Shown one piece after another: positions 1 to 7,542 of a stretch of DNA of 29,043 bases. The DNA is from SIG565 sp045601525. Its GTDB lineage: Bacteria; Bacillota; Clostridia; Oscillospirales; Acutalibacteraceae. The notes under the pieces were generated by a model, which searched no databases, had not been told where the DNA came from, and worked only from the letters and a program-made list of their open reading frames with translations. Position 1 is the first letter of the stretch. Every line of letters begins with the position of its first letter. The position numbers and the translations under genes are program-made. Location of the stretch: NCBI GenBank assembly GCA_045601525.1, contig JAZRZR010000091.1, positions 1 through 29,043 on the forward strand. Direction: 5' to 3'.

Positions 1-7
1 TCTATAG

Positions 8-13
8 CCTCCT
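8..13 (-). promoter_or_regulatory. Ribosome binding site of a gene starting just outside the window
   Basis: Read on the minus strand, the bases after the spoIIE stop contain an intact AGGAGG. No start codon lies between it and the window edge, so the next minus-strand gene should begin within a few bases beyond position 1. In many Firmicutes tilS or a kinase gene lies near spoIIE, but the identity cannot be read here. The gap from spoIIE is short and has no terminator, so co-transcription is likely. Confidence 0.6.
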
Positions 14-27
14 TTTTTTGTTCCTCT

Positions 28-2337
28 TTATTCATTATTTTTGTGTATTATTGCCGCCATTACGGTTATGTCGTCATTTTCCGTTCCGTCACTTCGCCGT
101 TTTGCGCCCTCGCAAATTCTCTCGCTTAATTCTTGGGCGCTGCCTTCACCCCATTTTTCGAGCTCGGCGCATATCCAATCACTGCCGTCACAAAGGGCGC
201 CGTCGGATAACATTAAAAGTATATCTCCCACCTTTAGTCTTACTGTTGCCTTATCAAAGGAAACATCTCTTAAAATACCGACGGGGAAGGAGTTGCTTTG
301 GGCCTTACCTGTGCGCCCGTTTCTTCTGACAAGTGTGGCGGCAGCACCCGCTTTTAATAGATCGGTTTTTCCTGTAAACAAATCTATAACCGCAACGTCA
401 ACGGTTGCCATTGATTCATCGGTGGACTTAAAAAGCATCGATGAATTTAATATTTTAAGGGAACAATCATACCCGAAGCCTGCTAAAAGAAGTCTATTCA
501 TAAGTCCCGAGGCCATTGCGCCGTCAACCGCCGCTCTACCCCCTGTTCCCATACCGTCGCTAAGCACCAAAACGCTCCGACCCTTGCCATCGGGGAAATA
601 CCTATATGCATCTCCGCACATTGAGTGTTTTGAAGAGGAAATTTGGCAAACTCCTATATCAGTTTTAAGTCTTGCCCTTTCCGAAAGGGAGAGCAAGGTT
701 TCCTCGCCAAATGCCGTTACGGTAGGAGGGTCGAAATCTCGGTCAGTACAAAGCGAAACCTGTCTTTTAATTTGCATTCGGTTTACGGGACTGCCCTTAG
801 GGCTTTTTATTCTAATCTCAACATTCAGCCGCCCGTACTTATCTATCTTGCAATAGCACCCCTCAGTGAGCACATCTATGCTTTTAAGAGATGCCGCAAT
901 TGACTCGGCGGCAGCATTATCGAAGACCTCGCCCGAATCTATTTCACACGCTAAGTCATTTAACATAAGCGAAATCCCTTCAAATTGGTCGGAAACAACG
1001 CCTCGTACCTCTTCGAGTCTTCCTTCAGCCGCTATCTTTGAGGCATAATCACGATAGTGCTTATTTGTAGCCTCAGCAAAGCCCGTAGGGCGTAAACACC
1101 TGCCCTTAAACTCTTCGGGTGCAAAATAAAGAAGCTCGTTTTCTCCGCTTTTTACCGCCTTGGTTATGTCTATTACGGCCGAAACCGTGTCGTTTCTTCT
1201 AAGTTCCCAACAGTGAGTTCTAAGACTACAGCCCTTACAGGCCTCACGCTCAATATTAAGCAAAACCTCGCTAAAATCAGGAGAATTTATCTTTGTTAAT
1301 TCGCTTGCCACCTGCTCTACTGTGTTTGACACATCATTAAGCGCATTTGAGGCAAAGGAAAGTCTCATAACAAGAGATTTTTTTAGTCCCGTTGGGGCCT
1401 CAATAGTAGGTATTGGAGCCAACATCTTGCCTACCTTTATGCCAATGCTTTTAGGAATAAGCAAAAATATAAATACGCCCACAAAGCTTTCGGCGAGATA
1501 GAGGGCTATATGGGTGCTGTTTGTTAAAATAAGTCCTATAACGCTCGATGCGAAAAACGAGATTGCCATAGCGTACTTACCGAGCATTGAAAAAACTCCG
1601 CCGAGCATTCCGCCAAAGGCAAAAATCAGCATTACCGAAGCCTCGTTGCCCGAAACCAATGCCGAAAAGGCAAGAGCAACACCCGATATAGTGCCTGCGG
1701 GCAGTGAGCCGAAACGAGCGGCAGTTAAAATAAATATTACCGCTAAAATTCTCCCTAATGACACCTCGCCTAAAAAGACACAAAAAAAGGCGGTGAAAAT
1801 AAAAGAAGCCGCAATCAGCGCCGAGCTTAACTCCTCGCTTTTAAGTCCTACCGTTTCCTTTTTTATTGCCGTAATGCCTCTATTTATAAAATAGGCGCCC
1901 GAAGCCGCAACAAGAGTTTCGGTGAAAATGCCTGCAAAAGAAAACATTTCGCTGTTTATTGTTACTATACCTGTGGAAAGGGTAACGAGAGCCGTTATAC
2001 CAGCCGAAAAAAACGGCCTTGAGCTTTTCTCGAAAGTGCCGAATGTAAGCCCTTTTAGTGCTGCAAGCCCAACCGATGCTATTATGTAACGAAAAGCCGA
2101 GGCTTCATCTACGGGCAAAAAGTACCCGAAAACCGCACCCGCCGCCGCCACCATGCTTGATGGGAAAGGCAAGCCTCCAATCAAAGAGAGCGCAACGGGG
2201 TAGATATTGCCTACCACCTTTCCCCTTGTGCAAATAAATCCCACAGCCACCAAAATAAAATACTGCAACATAGCCTCGGCTAAGCTCAATGCCGAAAGGC
2301 GCACCTTAATGGTGCTTGTCCTTGCTCCGTATCTCAC
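28..2337 (-). CDS. spoIIE: Stage II sporulation protein E (SpoIIE), membrane-bound PP2C-type serine phosphatase
   Basis: SpoIIE dephosphorylates the anti-anti-sigma factor SpoIIAA, which releases sigma-F in the forespore; it also acts at the polar division septum. The N-terminal ~300 residues are a run of hydrophobic helices, followed by a cytoplasmic linker and a C-terminal PP2C domain (about 555-769). Metal-binding acidic motifs are visible: LSDGMGTG (Asp594), LSDGA (Asp712) and ENDDITV (Asp755/756). The linker has a Cys cluster, C367-x2-C370-x5-C376. At about 769 residues it is a little shorter than B. subtilis SpoIIE (827). The start is uncertain: a GTG at 2346 also opens the frame, but the GTG at 2337 has a GGCGGTGAT ribosome site at good spacing. 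The gene has its own Spo0A-type promoter and is separated from the Asp23 gene upstream by a terminator. Confidence 0.96.
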   Translation of the reverse strand: MRYGARTSTIKVRLSALSLAEAMLQYFILVAVGFICTRGKVVGNIYPVALSLIGGLPFPSSMVAAAGAVFGYFLPVDEASAFRYIIASVGLAALKGLTFGTFEKSSRPFFSAGITALVTLSTGIVTINSEMFSFAGIFTETLVAASGAYFINRGITAIKKETVGLKSEELSSALIAASFIFTAFFCVFLGEVSLGRILAVIFILTAARFGSLPAGTISGVALAFSALVSGNEASVMLIFAFGGMLGGVFSMLGKYAMAISFFASSVIGLILTNSTHIALYLAESFVGVFIFLLIPKSIGIKVGKMLAPIPTIEAPTGLKKSLVMRLSFASNALNDVSNTVEQVASELTKINSPDFSEVLLNIEREACKGCSLRTHCWELRRNDTVSAVIDITKAVKSGENELLYFAPEEFKGRCLRPTGFAEATNKHYRDYASKIAAEGRLEEVRGVVSDQFEGISLMLNDLACEIDSGEVFDNAAAESIAASLKSIDVLTEGCYCKIDKYGRLNVEIRIKSPKGSPVNRMQIKRQVSLCTDRDFDPPTVTAFGEETLLSLSERARLKTDIGVCQISSSKHSMCGDAYRYFPDGKGRSVLVLSDGMGTGGRAAVDGAMASGLMNRLLLAGFGYDCSLKILNSSMLFKSTDESMATVDVAVIDLFTGKTDLLKAGAAATLVRRNGRTGKAQSNSFPVGILRDVSFDKATVRLKVGDILLMLSDGALCDGSDWICAELEKWGEGSAQELSERICEGAKRRSDGTENDDITVMAAIIHKNNE

Positions 2338-2370
2338 GAAAATCACCGCCGTATTTATTTTAGTATTTTG

Positions 2371-2406
2371 ATTATACTCCTTTTATATTGAAATTTTTGT
2401 CAAAGA
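2371..2406 (-). promoter_or_regulatory. spoIIE promoter, TTGACA-21 bp-TATAAT, with a Spo0A-box-like site on the -35
   Basis: Minus strand: perfect TTGACA at 2403-2398 and perfect TATAAT at 2376-2371, separated by 21 bp. Read on the plus strand, TTTGTCAAAG (2396-2405) covers the -35 and resembles the Spo0A box (TTTGTCGAA-like). Known biology: the spoIIE and spoIIG promoters of B. subtilis have sigma-A hexamers 21-22 bp apart and need Spo0A~P bound at the -35. Expected transcription start is about 2364, giving a leader of roughly 27 nt. Confidence 0.75.
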
Positions 2407-2453
2407 AAGGCGGTATTATTTATATTTTTGTTTGCGTTATGTAAACCAACAGA

Positions 2454-2488
2454 CAAAAAAATAAAGAGCCGTGAAAAACACGGCTCTT
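2454..2488 (-). terminator. Rho-independent terminator after the Asp23 gene
   Basis: A perfect stem GAGCCGTG / CACGGCTC (2466-2473 with 2479-2486, extended by two A-T pairs) encloses a 5-nt loop. On the minus strand it is followed by TTTATTTTTTT. It lies 11 bp after the Asp23 stop and upstream of the spoIIE promoter. Confidence 0.9.
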
Positions 2489-2498
2489 AAAAATTAAA

Positions 2499-2846
2499 TT
2501 ATTCGGCTTTAGCCTCAAGGTCGGCAATTACAACATTTACCTTTGTAATGGCGTTACCCGTCATATCCTGGAGTTTATCCTTAACATTTACCTGCACAGC
2601 CTCGGCAATTTCCTTAACCTTAAGGCCATCTTTTACGGTAATATAAACAGTAATCTCAATAGCGCCGTTTTTGGCCGAAACCTTAACAGGCTTAAATGCT
2701 GTGCCGCTGCTTACTATACCACTGATATCCAAAGCCTTTTTGGACATTGCGGCAACACCCTCTACCTCAAGAGCCGCTAACGAAACCATTTTTTCAACAA
2801 CATCTGTATTTATTCCAAGACCGCCGGACATATTCAAATTATCCAT
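2499..2846 (-). CDS. Asp23/Gls24 (DUF322) family protein, YqhY-like
   Basis: This is a 115-residue soluble protein of the Asp23/Gls24 family. Typical features are a helical start (INTDVVEKMVSLAALEVEGV), a beta-rich middle (GAIEITVYITVKDG) and a C-terminal VNVVIADL strand. In B. subtilis the homologue YqhY follows spoIIIAH and is linked to fatty-acid (acetyl-CoA carboxylase) control. The position just after spoIIIAH agrees with that ancestry. The ATG at 2846 was chosen over a longer frame because AGGAGG (2855-2860) sits 8 nt upstream. It has its own sigma-A promoter, so it should be expressed in vegetative cells independently of the sporulation operon. The exact role is not known from the sequence. 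Confidence 0.9.
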   Translation of the reverse strand: MDNLNMSGGLGINTDVVEKMVSLAALEVEGVAAMSKKALDISGIVSSGTAFKPVKVSAKNGAIEITVYITVKDGLKVKEIAEAVQVNVKDKLQDMTGNAITKVNVVIADLEAKAE

Positions 2847-2889
2847 TGTTTGTTCCTCCTGTTTTAGAATTCTACCTTTATACACATCT

Positions 2890-2917
2890 ATTATAACATA
2901 TTTTTTTTGAAACACAA
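2890..2917 (-). promoter_or_regulatory. Sigma-A promoter of the Asp23 gene
   Basis: Minus strand: TTGTGT (2917-2912), a 16-bp spacer, then perfect TATAAT (2895-2890). The -35 abuts the stop codon of spoIIIAH. It would uncouple the Asp23 gene from sporulation-specific transcription. Confidence 0.65.
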
Positions 2918-3445
2918 CTATTTTACTGTAAGAATTTTAATTTTATCAACTGCATAGCCGCTTTGGGCCGACGCAACATCCTGTATTTGTATGGTTTCGC
3001 TTGAGTTAAGGGTATCTTTTTTCACTATAACATTTATATCGTTATCGCCGATTATCGCAAGCACATCGCTAAAGCCTTTGGCCTTAAGTAGTGTTTCAAT
3101 GTTTTTTTCGGCCGCCTGTCTTGCCGAGAGTGATGCCGCCTTATCAATGGCGCTCTTTGCCGCCTCACTATCCTTTGCACTCTTAACAAGCTCCTCAAGC
3201 TCGGCCTTTAGGTCAGCGCGTTCCTTGTCGCGCTCGGTTCTTGTGGCTGAAAAATAGTCGCCCTGACCTTCCCCTGCCGTTTCCAAGGCGTCTCCCGCTT
3301 GGTTTGCATCCACATACTCGGTTTGACCCAAAAACTTGTTTTGGTTATTGGAATATTTTACATTGAACCATATTGCAAGCCCAAGAGCCACCACCATAAC
3401 CGCTAATACTATTTGACTTTTGCCGAAAATTCTACCTTTTTTCAT
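2918..3445 (-). CDS. spoIIIAH: Stage III sporulation protein AH (SpoIIIAH)
   Basis: SpoIIIAH is the mother-cell component that meets forespore SpoIIQ across the intermembrane space, forming the zipper/ring of the feeding channel. The 175-residue protein has a short basic N-terminus (MKKGRIFGKSQ), one membrane helix (about 11-28) and a long Ala/Glu/Lys-rich coiled segment (about 70-125). The C-terminal ring-building (EscJ/PrgK-like) domain ends in YAVDKIKILTVK. Its ATG directly follows the spoIIIAG stop, implying translational coupling. It is the last gene of the spoIIIA operon. Confidence 0.95.
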   Translation of the reverse strand: MKKGRIFGKSQIVLAVMVVALGLAIWFNVKYSNNQNKFLGQTEYVDANQAGDALETAGEGQGDYFSATRTERDKERADLKAELEELVKSAKDSEAAKSAIDKAASLSARQAAEKNIETLLKAKGFSDVLAIIGDNDINVIVKKDTLNSSETIQIQDVASAQSGYAVDKIKILTVK

Positions 3446-3979
3446 TTATTGGCCTCCCTCGCCTGATATGTAAATTCGTTTTGTTGTTATTTGAAAGGCG
3501 GCACAAAGCGCCTTTTCGATTTTTTCATTAAGAACCTTGGAATCTTTTCCGCCGTAAACCACCGCAACACCTCTGATTTCGGGCAATTGCTCATTTACAA
3601 GCAAGGCCTTTTGATTGCCTGAAGAATCGGTAATTATTACATATTCCTGTTCTTCACCCATACTGTTTTCATCCGTCTTATCGCTTTGATTACGCTTGAT
3701 TTCATCAACATAGTTATAGGTGTAGCCTGTATCTAATGTAACCACCACCGTTACATTTTTTTGCCCTGTTATTTTTTTAACCAAGTTTGCAGTTTGCTTT
3801 TCCAAAGCCTTAGTGTATGCCGTTATATCGGTTTCGGCAGTCGCTTCCTTTGTTGGCTTTTCCTCGCTTTTGGGTATAAAATTTGATGCAAAGATTAAAA
3901 AGATGCCAACGACTCCTAAAACGATAATTGTTCTGGGCTTTTTTAGTTTTTCGGATATTTGCTTTAACCTTTCAGTCAT
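3446..3979 (-). CDS. spoIIIAG: Stage III sporulation protein AG (SpoIIIAG)
   Basis: SpoIIIAG forms the large central ring of the SpoIIIA-SpoIIQ channel. The 177-residue protein has a basic cytoplasmic start, one membrane helix (about 16-33, TIIVLGVVGIFLIFASNFI) and an extracytoplasmic domain. Ring-building elements include VTVVVTLDTGYTYNYVDE and IRGVAVVYGGKDSKVLNEKI. It overlaps the spoIIIAF reading frame by 8 nt and abuts spoIIIAH. Length and layout are normal for Clostridia. Confidence 0.95.
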   Translation of the reverse strand: MTERLKQISEKLKKPRTIIVLGVVGIFLIFASNFIPKSEEKPTKEATAETDITAYTKALEKQTANLVKKITGQKNVTVVVTLDTGYTYNYVDEIKRNQSDKTDENSMGEEQEYVIITDSSGNQKALLVNEQLPEIRGVAVVYGGKDSKVLNEKIEKALCAAFQITTKRIYISGEGGQ

Positions 3980-4400
3980 TTACCACCTCAACCCTTTCGG
4001 TTTCAAAGGCCTCCTTGATTATTCTCTCTATCCGTGACGGCTCGGCACTTGAGTAAACCGTTATCACGCTAATATATATGCTATCATCTTTGTCGATATT
4101 AGTGTTTATCGAAATTTTTTCGTAAGATATGCCGTTGTCACTAAGCAAGGCACCGCATAAATACTCTGTTTGATAGGATAAAATTTTCTCACCCTGAACG
4201 GTGGGGGTATTGTTAGAAAATGCAGTGATTTTTTGCGTTCCAATTACTGAGAACAGTGACACGCTTGTAACGATAAAGACAAGAGAAATTACATATTTTG
4301 TGGGCTTGGACATACTTTTTGCGGGGGCTAAAAGTGAAATTGCGCCAATAAAAATTGCGGCAGCGCAAAAGCCTAATATTGCTTGTAAAATTCCTTTCAT
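3972..4400 (-). CDS. spoIIIAF: Stage III sporulation protein AF (SpoIIIAF)
   Basis: This is a 142-residue protein with two N-terminal membrane helices (about 3-25 and 36-53) and a C-terminal extracytoplasmic domain with the ring-building fold (SIYISVITVY, followed by RIERIIKEAFE). In B. subtilis SpoIIIAF is an essential part of the mother-cell channel. Its start abuts the spoIIIAE stop and its end overlaps the spoIIIAG start, as expected inside a translationally coupled operon. Confidence 0.92.
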   Translation of the reverse strand: MKGILQAILGFCAAAIFIGAISLLAPAKSMSKPTKYVISLVFIVTSVSLFSVIGTQKITAFSNNTPTVQGEKILSYQTEYLCGALLSDNGISYEKISINTNIDKDDSIYISVITVYSSAEPSRIERIIKEAFETERVEVVND

Positions 4401-5513
4401 TTAACCGCCCGCCTTTGCTACAACTGCCAAAGAAATTATAAAAAGTGCCGCCACAAAGAGTATTATGCCAATCAAAACGGCAAAAACCGAATCAACCGCC
4501 TTTAATATTTCGGGAGCCTTTGGGATTGCCAAAACTCCTGCCGAAAGGGTTGCGAGTCCCACTACCGCACGCCATATTATAAGCTGTGCCAAAACGGGCA
4601 GCATAATCAAAACAAGACAAACCACCGCAAACATACCTGCAGAGCTTTTAAGTGCCGAAGCGGCCGAAGTTATCACGCTTATGGCCTCACCCAAGGCACC
4701 GCCCGCAACAGGCACAAAGGATGTAACCATAAATCTTGCGGTTCGCAGAGCAAGTCCGTCAGAGGCGGCGGCAACGGTGGTTTGCACCGTTAGAAGCCCT
4801 GAAAAGAAAGTGAAAACCAAGCCCAAAACCCACATTATAACACCTTTTAGGGTTTGGCCTATTGCTGAATTTTTAAGCAAAGGAGATACCCCTGCTGAAA
4901 TACCAACCCCAAGATAAGCGCTCATAAAGGGCAGTATCACAAAGGAGGTTAGTTGAACTACTACCTCGGCGGCCCCCAAAAGCAGCGAGCTCATTGCTAC
5001 CGAGGTCGCCGTCTTACCCGATGCTAAAACTATTCCGCCAAAAATAGGCACGAAAGAAAGCATAAATACCCCTGCCGACTTAATTGCTGAAACGGCGATA
5101 CTTATAACCGAATATGTATTATAAATCAAGACCAAAGCTATTATTACCGACATTATAAAGTCAAGCATTTCGCCTATTTGTGACTGTACCGAAAAAGCCG
5201 ACACCGCCGCCGATATCAAAAGAAGCCCTATTATTTCGCAAAGGGCTACGGCGGGGCCCCGAAGCCCGTCCTTAAAGAAGCCCAAAATACCCGACAGCAC
5301 GCTTTCCCCGCTTAGTTTGTCCGACCAATTTATATCCGAACAATCGAGGTTTTTATCACCTAAAAAATCTTTTACCTCTTTAGGCAATTCCTCAAAAACC
5401 TGACTAAGTCCGCTTTGGTGGTAATGCTCGGTGTATTCCCCCTGTGCGTTTGCCGAAAAGGAGAGAAAAAGACACATTAAAATTACCACAACGCATATTT
5501 TCACTGCTTTCAA
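4401..5513 (-). CDS. spoIIIAE: Stage III sporulation protein AE (SpoIIIAE)
   Basis: SpoIIIAE is the large polytopic membrane protein of the SpoIIIA complex. The 370-residue product begins with a cleavable-looking signal peptide (hydrophobic 5-20, then SANAQG). After a soluble stretch of about 80 residues come several hydrophobic helices, with the conserved MSSLLLGAAEVVVQLTSFV and SFVPVAGGALGEAIS segments. The start codon is TTG at 5513, immediately after the spoIIIAD stop, with GGTGA just upstream; a GTG three codons later is an alternative. Zero spacing on both sides implies coupled translation. Confidence 0.95.
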   Translation of the reverse strand: MKAVKICVVVILMCLFLSFSANAQGEYTEHYHQSGLSQVFEELPKEVKDFLGDKNLDCSDINWSDKLSGESVLSGILGFFKDGLRGPAVALCEIIGLLLISAAVSAFSVQSQIGEMLDFIMSVIIALVLIYNTYSVISIAVSAIKSAGVFMLSFVPIFGGIVLASGKTATSVAMSSLLLGAAEVVVQLTSFVILPFMSAYLGVGISAGVSPLLKNSAIGQTLKGVIMWVLGLVFTFFSGLLTVQTTVAAASDGLALRTARFMVTSFVPVAGGALGEAISVITSAASALKSSAGMFAVVCLVLIMLPVLAQLIIWRAVVGLATLSAGVLAIPKAPEILKAVDSVFAVLIGIILFVAALFIISLAVVAKAGG

Positions 5514-5900
5514 TCATTTCACCAAACTTCCTACCGCCGAAAACAAATCATTTATTAAGGGCAGTGCCATTAAAAATACCGCTGTTTTGCCCGCAAATTC
5601 TGCCTTTGCCGCCAAAGAGCTTTGTGAAAAATCATTGCACAAATCGGCAACAAACTGGGTTATATGACCCACCGCCAAAACCTTTACTGCAACCAAAAAA
5701 TAACTACTTTTAATTCCGAGCGAGGTGAAATTATTAACAAGATTTGAAACTGGGACTACCACCTGTTTAAGCGTTGCAACAAAGACAACAACCCCCGCCG
5801 CAATTGCAACAAAAAGCGAATATTCCTTTTTATAGGCCGACAAAACAACCGCCAAAACGGCGGCAACCAAGCAAATTCCTAATATCTTAAAAAGTTCCAT
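5514..5900 (-). CDS. spoIIIAD: Stage III sporulation protein AD (SpoIIIAD)
   Basis: SpoIIIAD is a small integral membrane protein of 128 residues with about four hydrophobic helices, starting MELFKILGICLVAAVLAVVL and including GHITQFVADLCNDF. SpoIIIAC and SpoIIIAD share a fold and are compared with type III secretion export-gate components in the literature. It starts 2 bp after spoIIIAC and abuts spoIIIAE. Confidence 0.94.
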   Translation of the reverse strand: MELFKILGICLVAAVLAVVLSAYKKEYSLFVAIAAGVVVFVATLKQVVVPVSNLVNNFTSLGIKSSYFLVAVKVLAVGHITQFVADLCNDFSQSSLAAKAEFAGKTAVFLMALPLINDLFSAVGSLVK

Positions 5901-5902
5901 AG

Positions 5903-6097
5903 TTAGAGTCCAAAGAGGGACTTTACGGTACTAAACAGGTCGGCAATTACATTGACAATCATCATAAGCACCACCACAAGTCCCGCCAAGGTGGTGAGCA
6001 TTGCCTGTTCCTCTCGGCCTGAGCGCACCAAAACCTGATTAAGCACCGTAACAATTATTCCTATTGCCGCTACCTTGAATATAAAATCTACATCCAT
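5903..6097 (-). CDS. spoIIIAC: Stage III sporulation protein AC (SpoIIIAC)
   Basis: This 64-residue protein has two membrane helices separated by RSGREEQAML, matching the usual SpoIIIAC size and the helix-RxGREE-helix pattern of the family. It lies between spoIIIAB (12 bp upstream) and spoIIIAD (2 bp downstream). Confidence 0.94.
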   Translation of the reverse strand: MDVDFIFKVAAIGIIVTVLNQVLVRSGREEQAMLTTLAGLVVVLMMIVNVIADLFSTVKSLFGL

Positions 6098-6109
6098 TTT
6101 TATCCCTCG

Positions 6110-6568
6110 TTAAATAATTATTATTGCTACAGCAAGACCGCAAAAGAAGCCGAGGAGACGATAAAGTCTTCCCTTTTCGCTTGTTTCTTTTTGTAGCCGT
6201 TCCCTTTTTACAGATAATTCTTTTATGTATAGCGCACACCTGCTTTTTTCCGAGACACTATCTGCCATACCCGCCCCACTAAAGAACTCCTTTATAAGTT
6301 CTTCGTCTTCTTTTGTGAGTGCGGTTTTTTTGAGCGTTATTTTTAAGGGCGGCTCAATTTCGTAATAAAAATCTGAACCCGCAATACCCGATAATATACT
6401 TGCTAATTCCTGTCCCGTATAGCTTATGCGCTCGGAAACGCTTTGCAAGGCGCCACAATACCAAGCTATATCACGAAGTCTGAAATTCAGCTTGTTAGCT
6501 AAAAATATTCCATAAACAGTAGTTGAAAGAATTATAAGAATAACACCGAAAGCTTTAATTAAAACCAT
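6110..6568 (-). CDS. spoIIIAB: Stage III sporulation protein AB (SpoIIIAB)
   Basis: SpoIIIAB is a 152-residue protein with one hydrophobic helix at each end (about 3-23 and 138-152) and a helical soluble domain between them. This architecture has been compared with GspF-type proteins of type II secretion. Conserved features are the early LRDIAWYCGALQ segment and the C-terminal GRLYRLLGFFCGLA. It starts 6 bp after spoIIIAA, so the two are probably translated together. Confidence 0.93.
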   Translation of the reverse strand: MVLIKAFGVILIILSTTVYGIFLANKLNFRLRDIAWYCGALQSVSERISYTGQELASILSGIAGSDFYYEIEPPLKITLKKTALTKEDEELIKEFFSGAGMADSVSEKSRCALYIKELSVKRERLQKETSEKGRLYRLLGFFCGLAVAIIII

Positions 6569-6574
6569 ACTTTT

Positions 6575-7465
6575 TCACACCTTAATATTTTTGGTTTTTA
6601 TCTTTTCTCCTAACATAACAGCGTTTTTTATGCTGCCTGTTGAGAGCAAATCTTTTATTATAGGACGCGAGCAAAGTTCCTCGCCGTTTTCCATATGAGC
6701 GGTGGCGATTATTTTACAACCCGCATTAAAACAATCTCTCACGCCGTTTAATTCTTCCTTACTTCCTATCTCATCAAAGGCAATAAAATCAGGTGAAAGA
6801 GTGCGAAGAGCTATCTCTATTCCGCGCGCCTTACTTATTCCGTAAAGAACATCGGCACAAGGCCCCAAATCGTTATATATAACGCCCGAACAAAAGGCAG
6901 AAATCTCACCCCTTGTATCAATAACCGCAACCCTTCCCCCCCTCTCTGACAACAGCCTTACCGTATCCCTAAGCATCGTCGTTTTACCGCTTGACGGAGG
7001 TCCTGTAAACAAAAGTCCGCCCTCTCGTGTCAAGGGTAAAAACGGCAAAGCACAGTCGGTAATTTGCCTTGCCACACGAATATTAAGCGAATAAAATTCG
7101 CACAAATTTTCTCCTGAAAAATTACCCGTTACCCCTGCTCTATGACCGAATTTCATCGGCAAAAAGCCCTCGTTTAAGCTTTTTGTATGGGCATATACCG
7201 AATTGTTGGCAATTACCCTCACAGTATCAAAAACATCCCTTTGATAAACCGTTATAGCCCCCCTTTCCGCCTTATCGGTAAGGGTGAAGTTTTGGCTTAT
7301 ATAAAAGGTTTTACCGCCCTTAGTAACGGCTAACGGGGCCGAGGACCTCAGTCTTATTTCAGTAATTTCGGCCTTGTCCGTAGAAGACAAATTCCTTAGC
7401 GGCAGGGCAATTTTCTCGCTAAAACAATACAGAGCACTATCAAAGCATTGGGACAACTTTACCAT
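6575..7465 (-). CDS. spoIIIAA: Stage III sporulation protein AA (SpoIIIAA), secretion-type ATPase
   Basis: SpoIIIAA is the cytoplasmic AAA/secretion-ATPase-like motor of the feeding channel in the mother cell. Counting from the ATG at 7465 it is 296 residues, with Walker A GPPSSGKT (155-162), a Walker B-like DFIAFDE (226-232) and the intervening VIDTRGEIS. It is first in the operon. The start is unusual: GTG (7471) and ATG (7465) are the only candidates, because a TAG closes the frame at 7479-7481. Neither has a properly spaced ribosome site (GGAG touches the ATG). A sigma-E-like -10 ends only ten bases before the ATG, so a very short or absent leader is possible. Confidence 0.95.
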   Translation of the reverse strand: MVKLSQCFDSALYCFSEKIALPLRNLSSTDKAEITEIRLRSSAPLAVTKGGKTFYISQNFTLTDKAERGAITVYQRDVFDTVRVIANNSVYAHTKSLNEGFLPMKFGHRAGVTGNFSGENLCEFYSLNIRVARQITDCALPFLPLTREGGLLFTGPPSSGKTTMLRDTVRLLSERGGRVAVIDTRGEISAFCSGVIYNDLGPCADVLYGISKARGIEIALRTLSPDFIAFDEIGSKEELNGVRDCFNAGCKIIATAHMENGEELCSRPIIKDLLSTGSIKNAVMLGEKIKTKNIKV

Positions 7466-7474
7466 CTCCACTAA

Positions 7475-7504
7475 ATGCTATGCGGACAAGAACAAAAAAA
7501 TACC
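7475..7504 (-). promoter_or_regulatory. Possible sigma-E promoter of the spoIIIA operon
   Basis: Minus strand: CATAGCAT (7482-7475) matches the sigma-E -10 consensus CATACAMT at six of eight bases. About 15 bp upstream is GGTATTT, a weak -35-like match that lies in the base of the yebC terminator. Known biology places spoIIIA under sigma-E in B. subtilis. The match is only moderate and the position unusually close to the start codon. Confidence 0.3.
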
Positions 7505-7527
7505 TGACAGACAAAATCTGTCAGGTA
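7491..7527 (-). terminator. Rho-independent terminator after yebC
   Basis: A perfect 11-bp stem TACCTGACAGA / TCTGTCAGGTA (7501-7511 with 7517-7527) encloses a 5-nt loop. On the minus strand it is followed directly by seven T. It ends yebC transcription 16 bp after the stop codon and isolates the sporulation operon. Confidence 0.93.
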
Positions 7528-7542
7528 TCTCTTAATTCTTTT

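Noticed and set aside
41..856. Long plus-strand open frame opposite spoIIE
   Set aside because: It is antisense to the PP2C domain of spoIIE, has no ribosome site and is rich in Ser/Pro as expected of a shadow frame.
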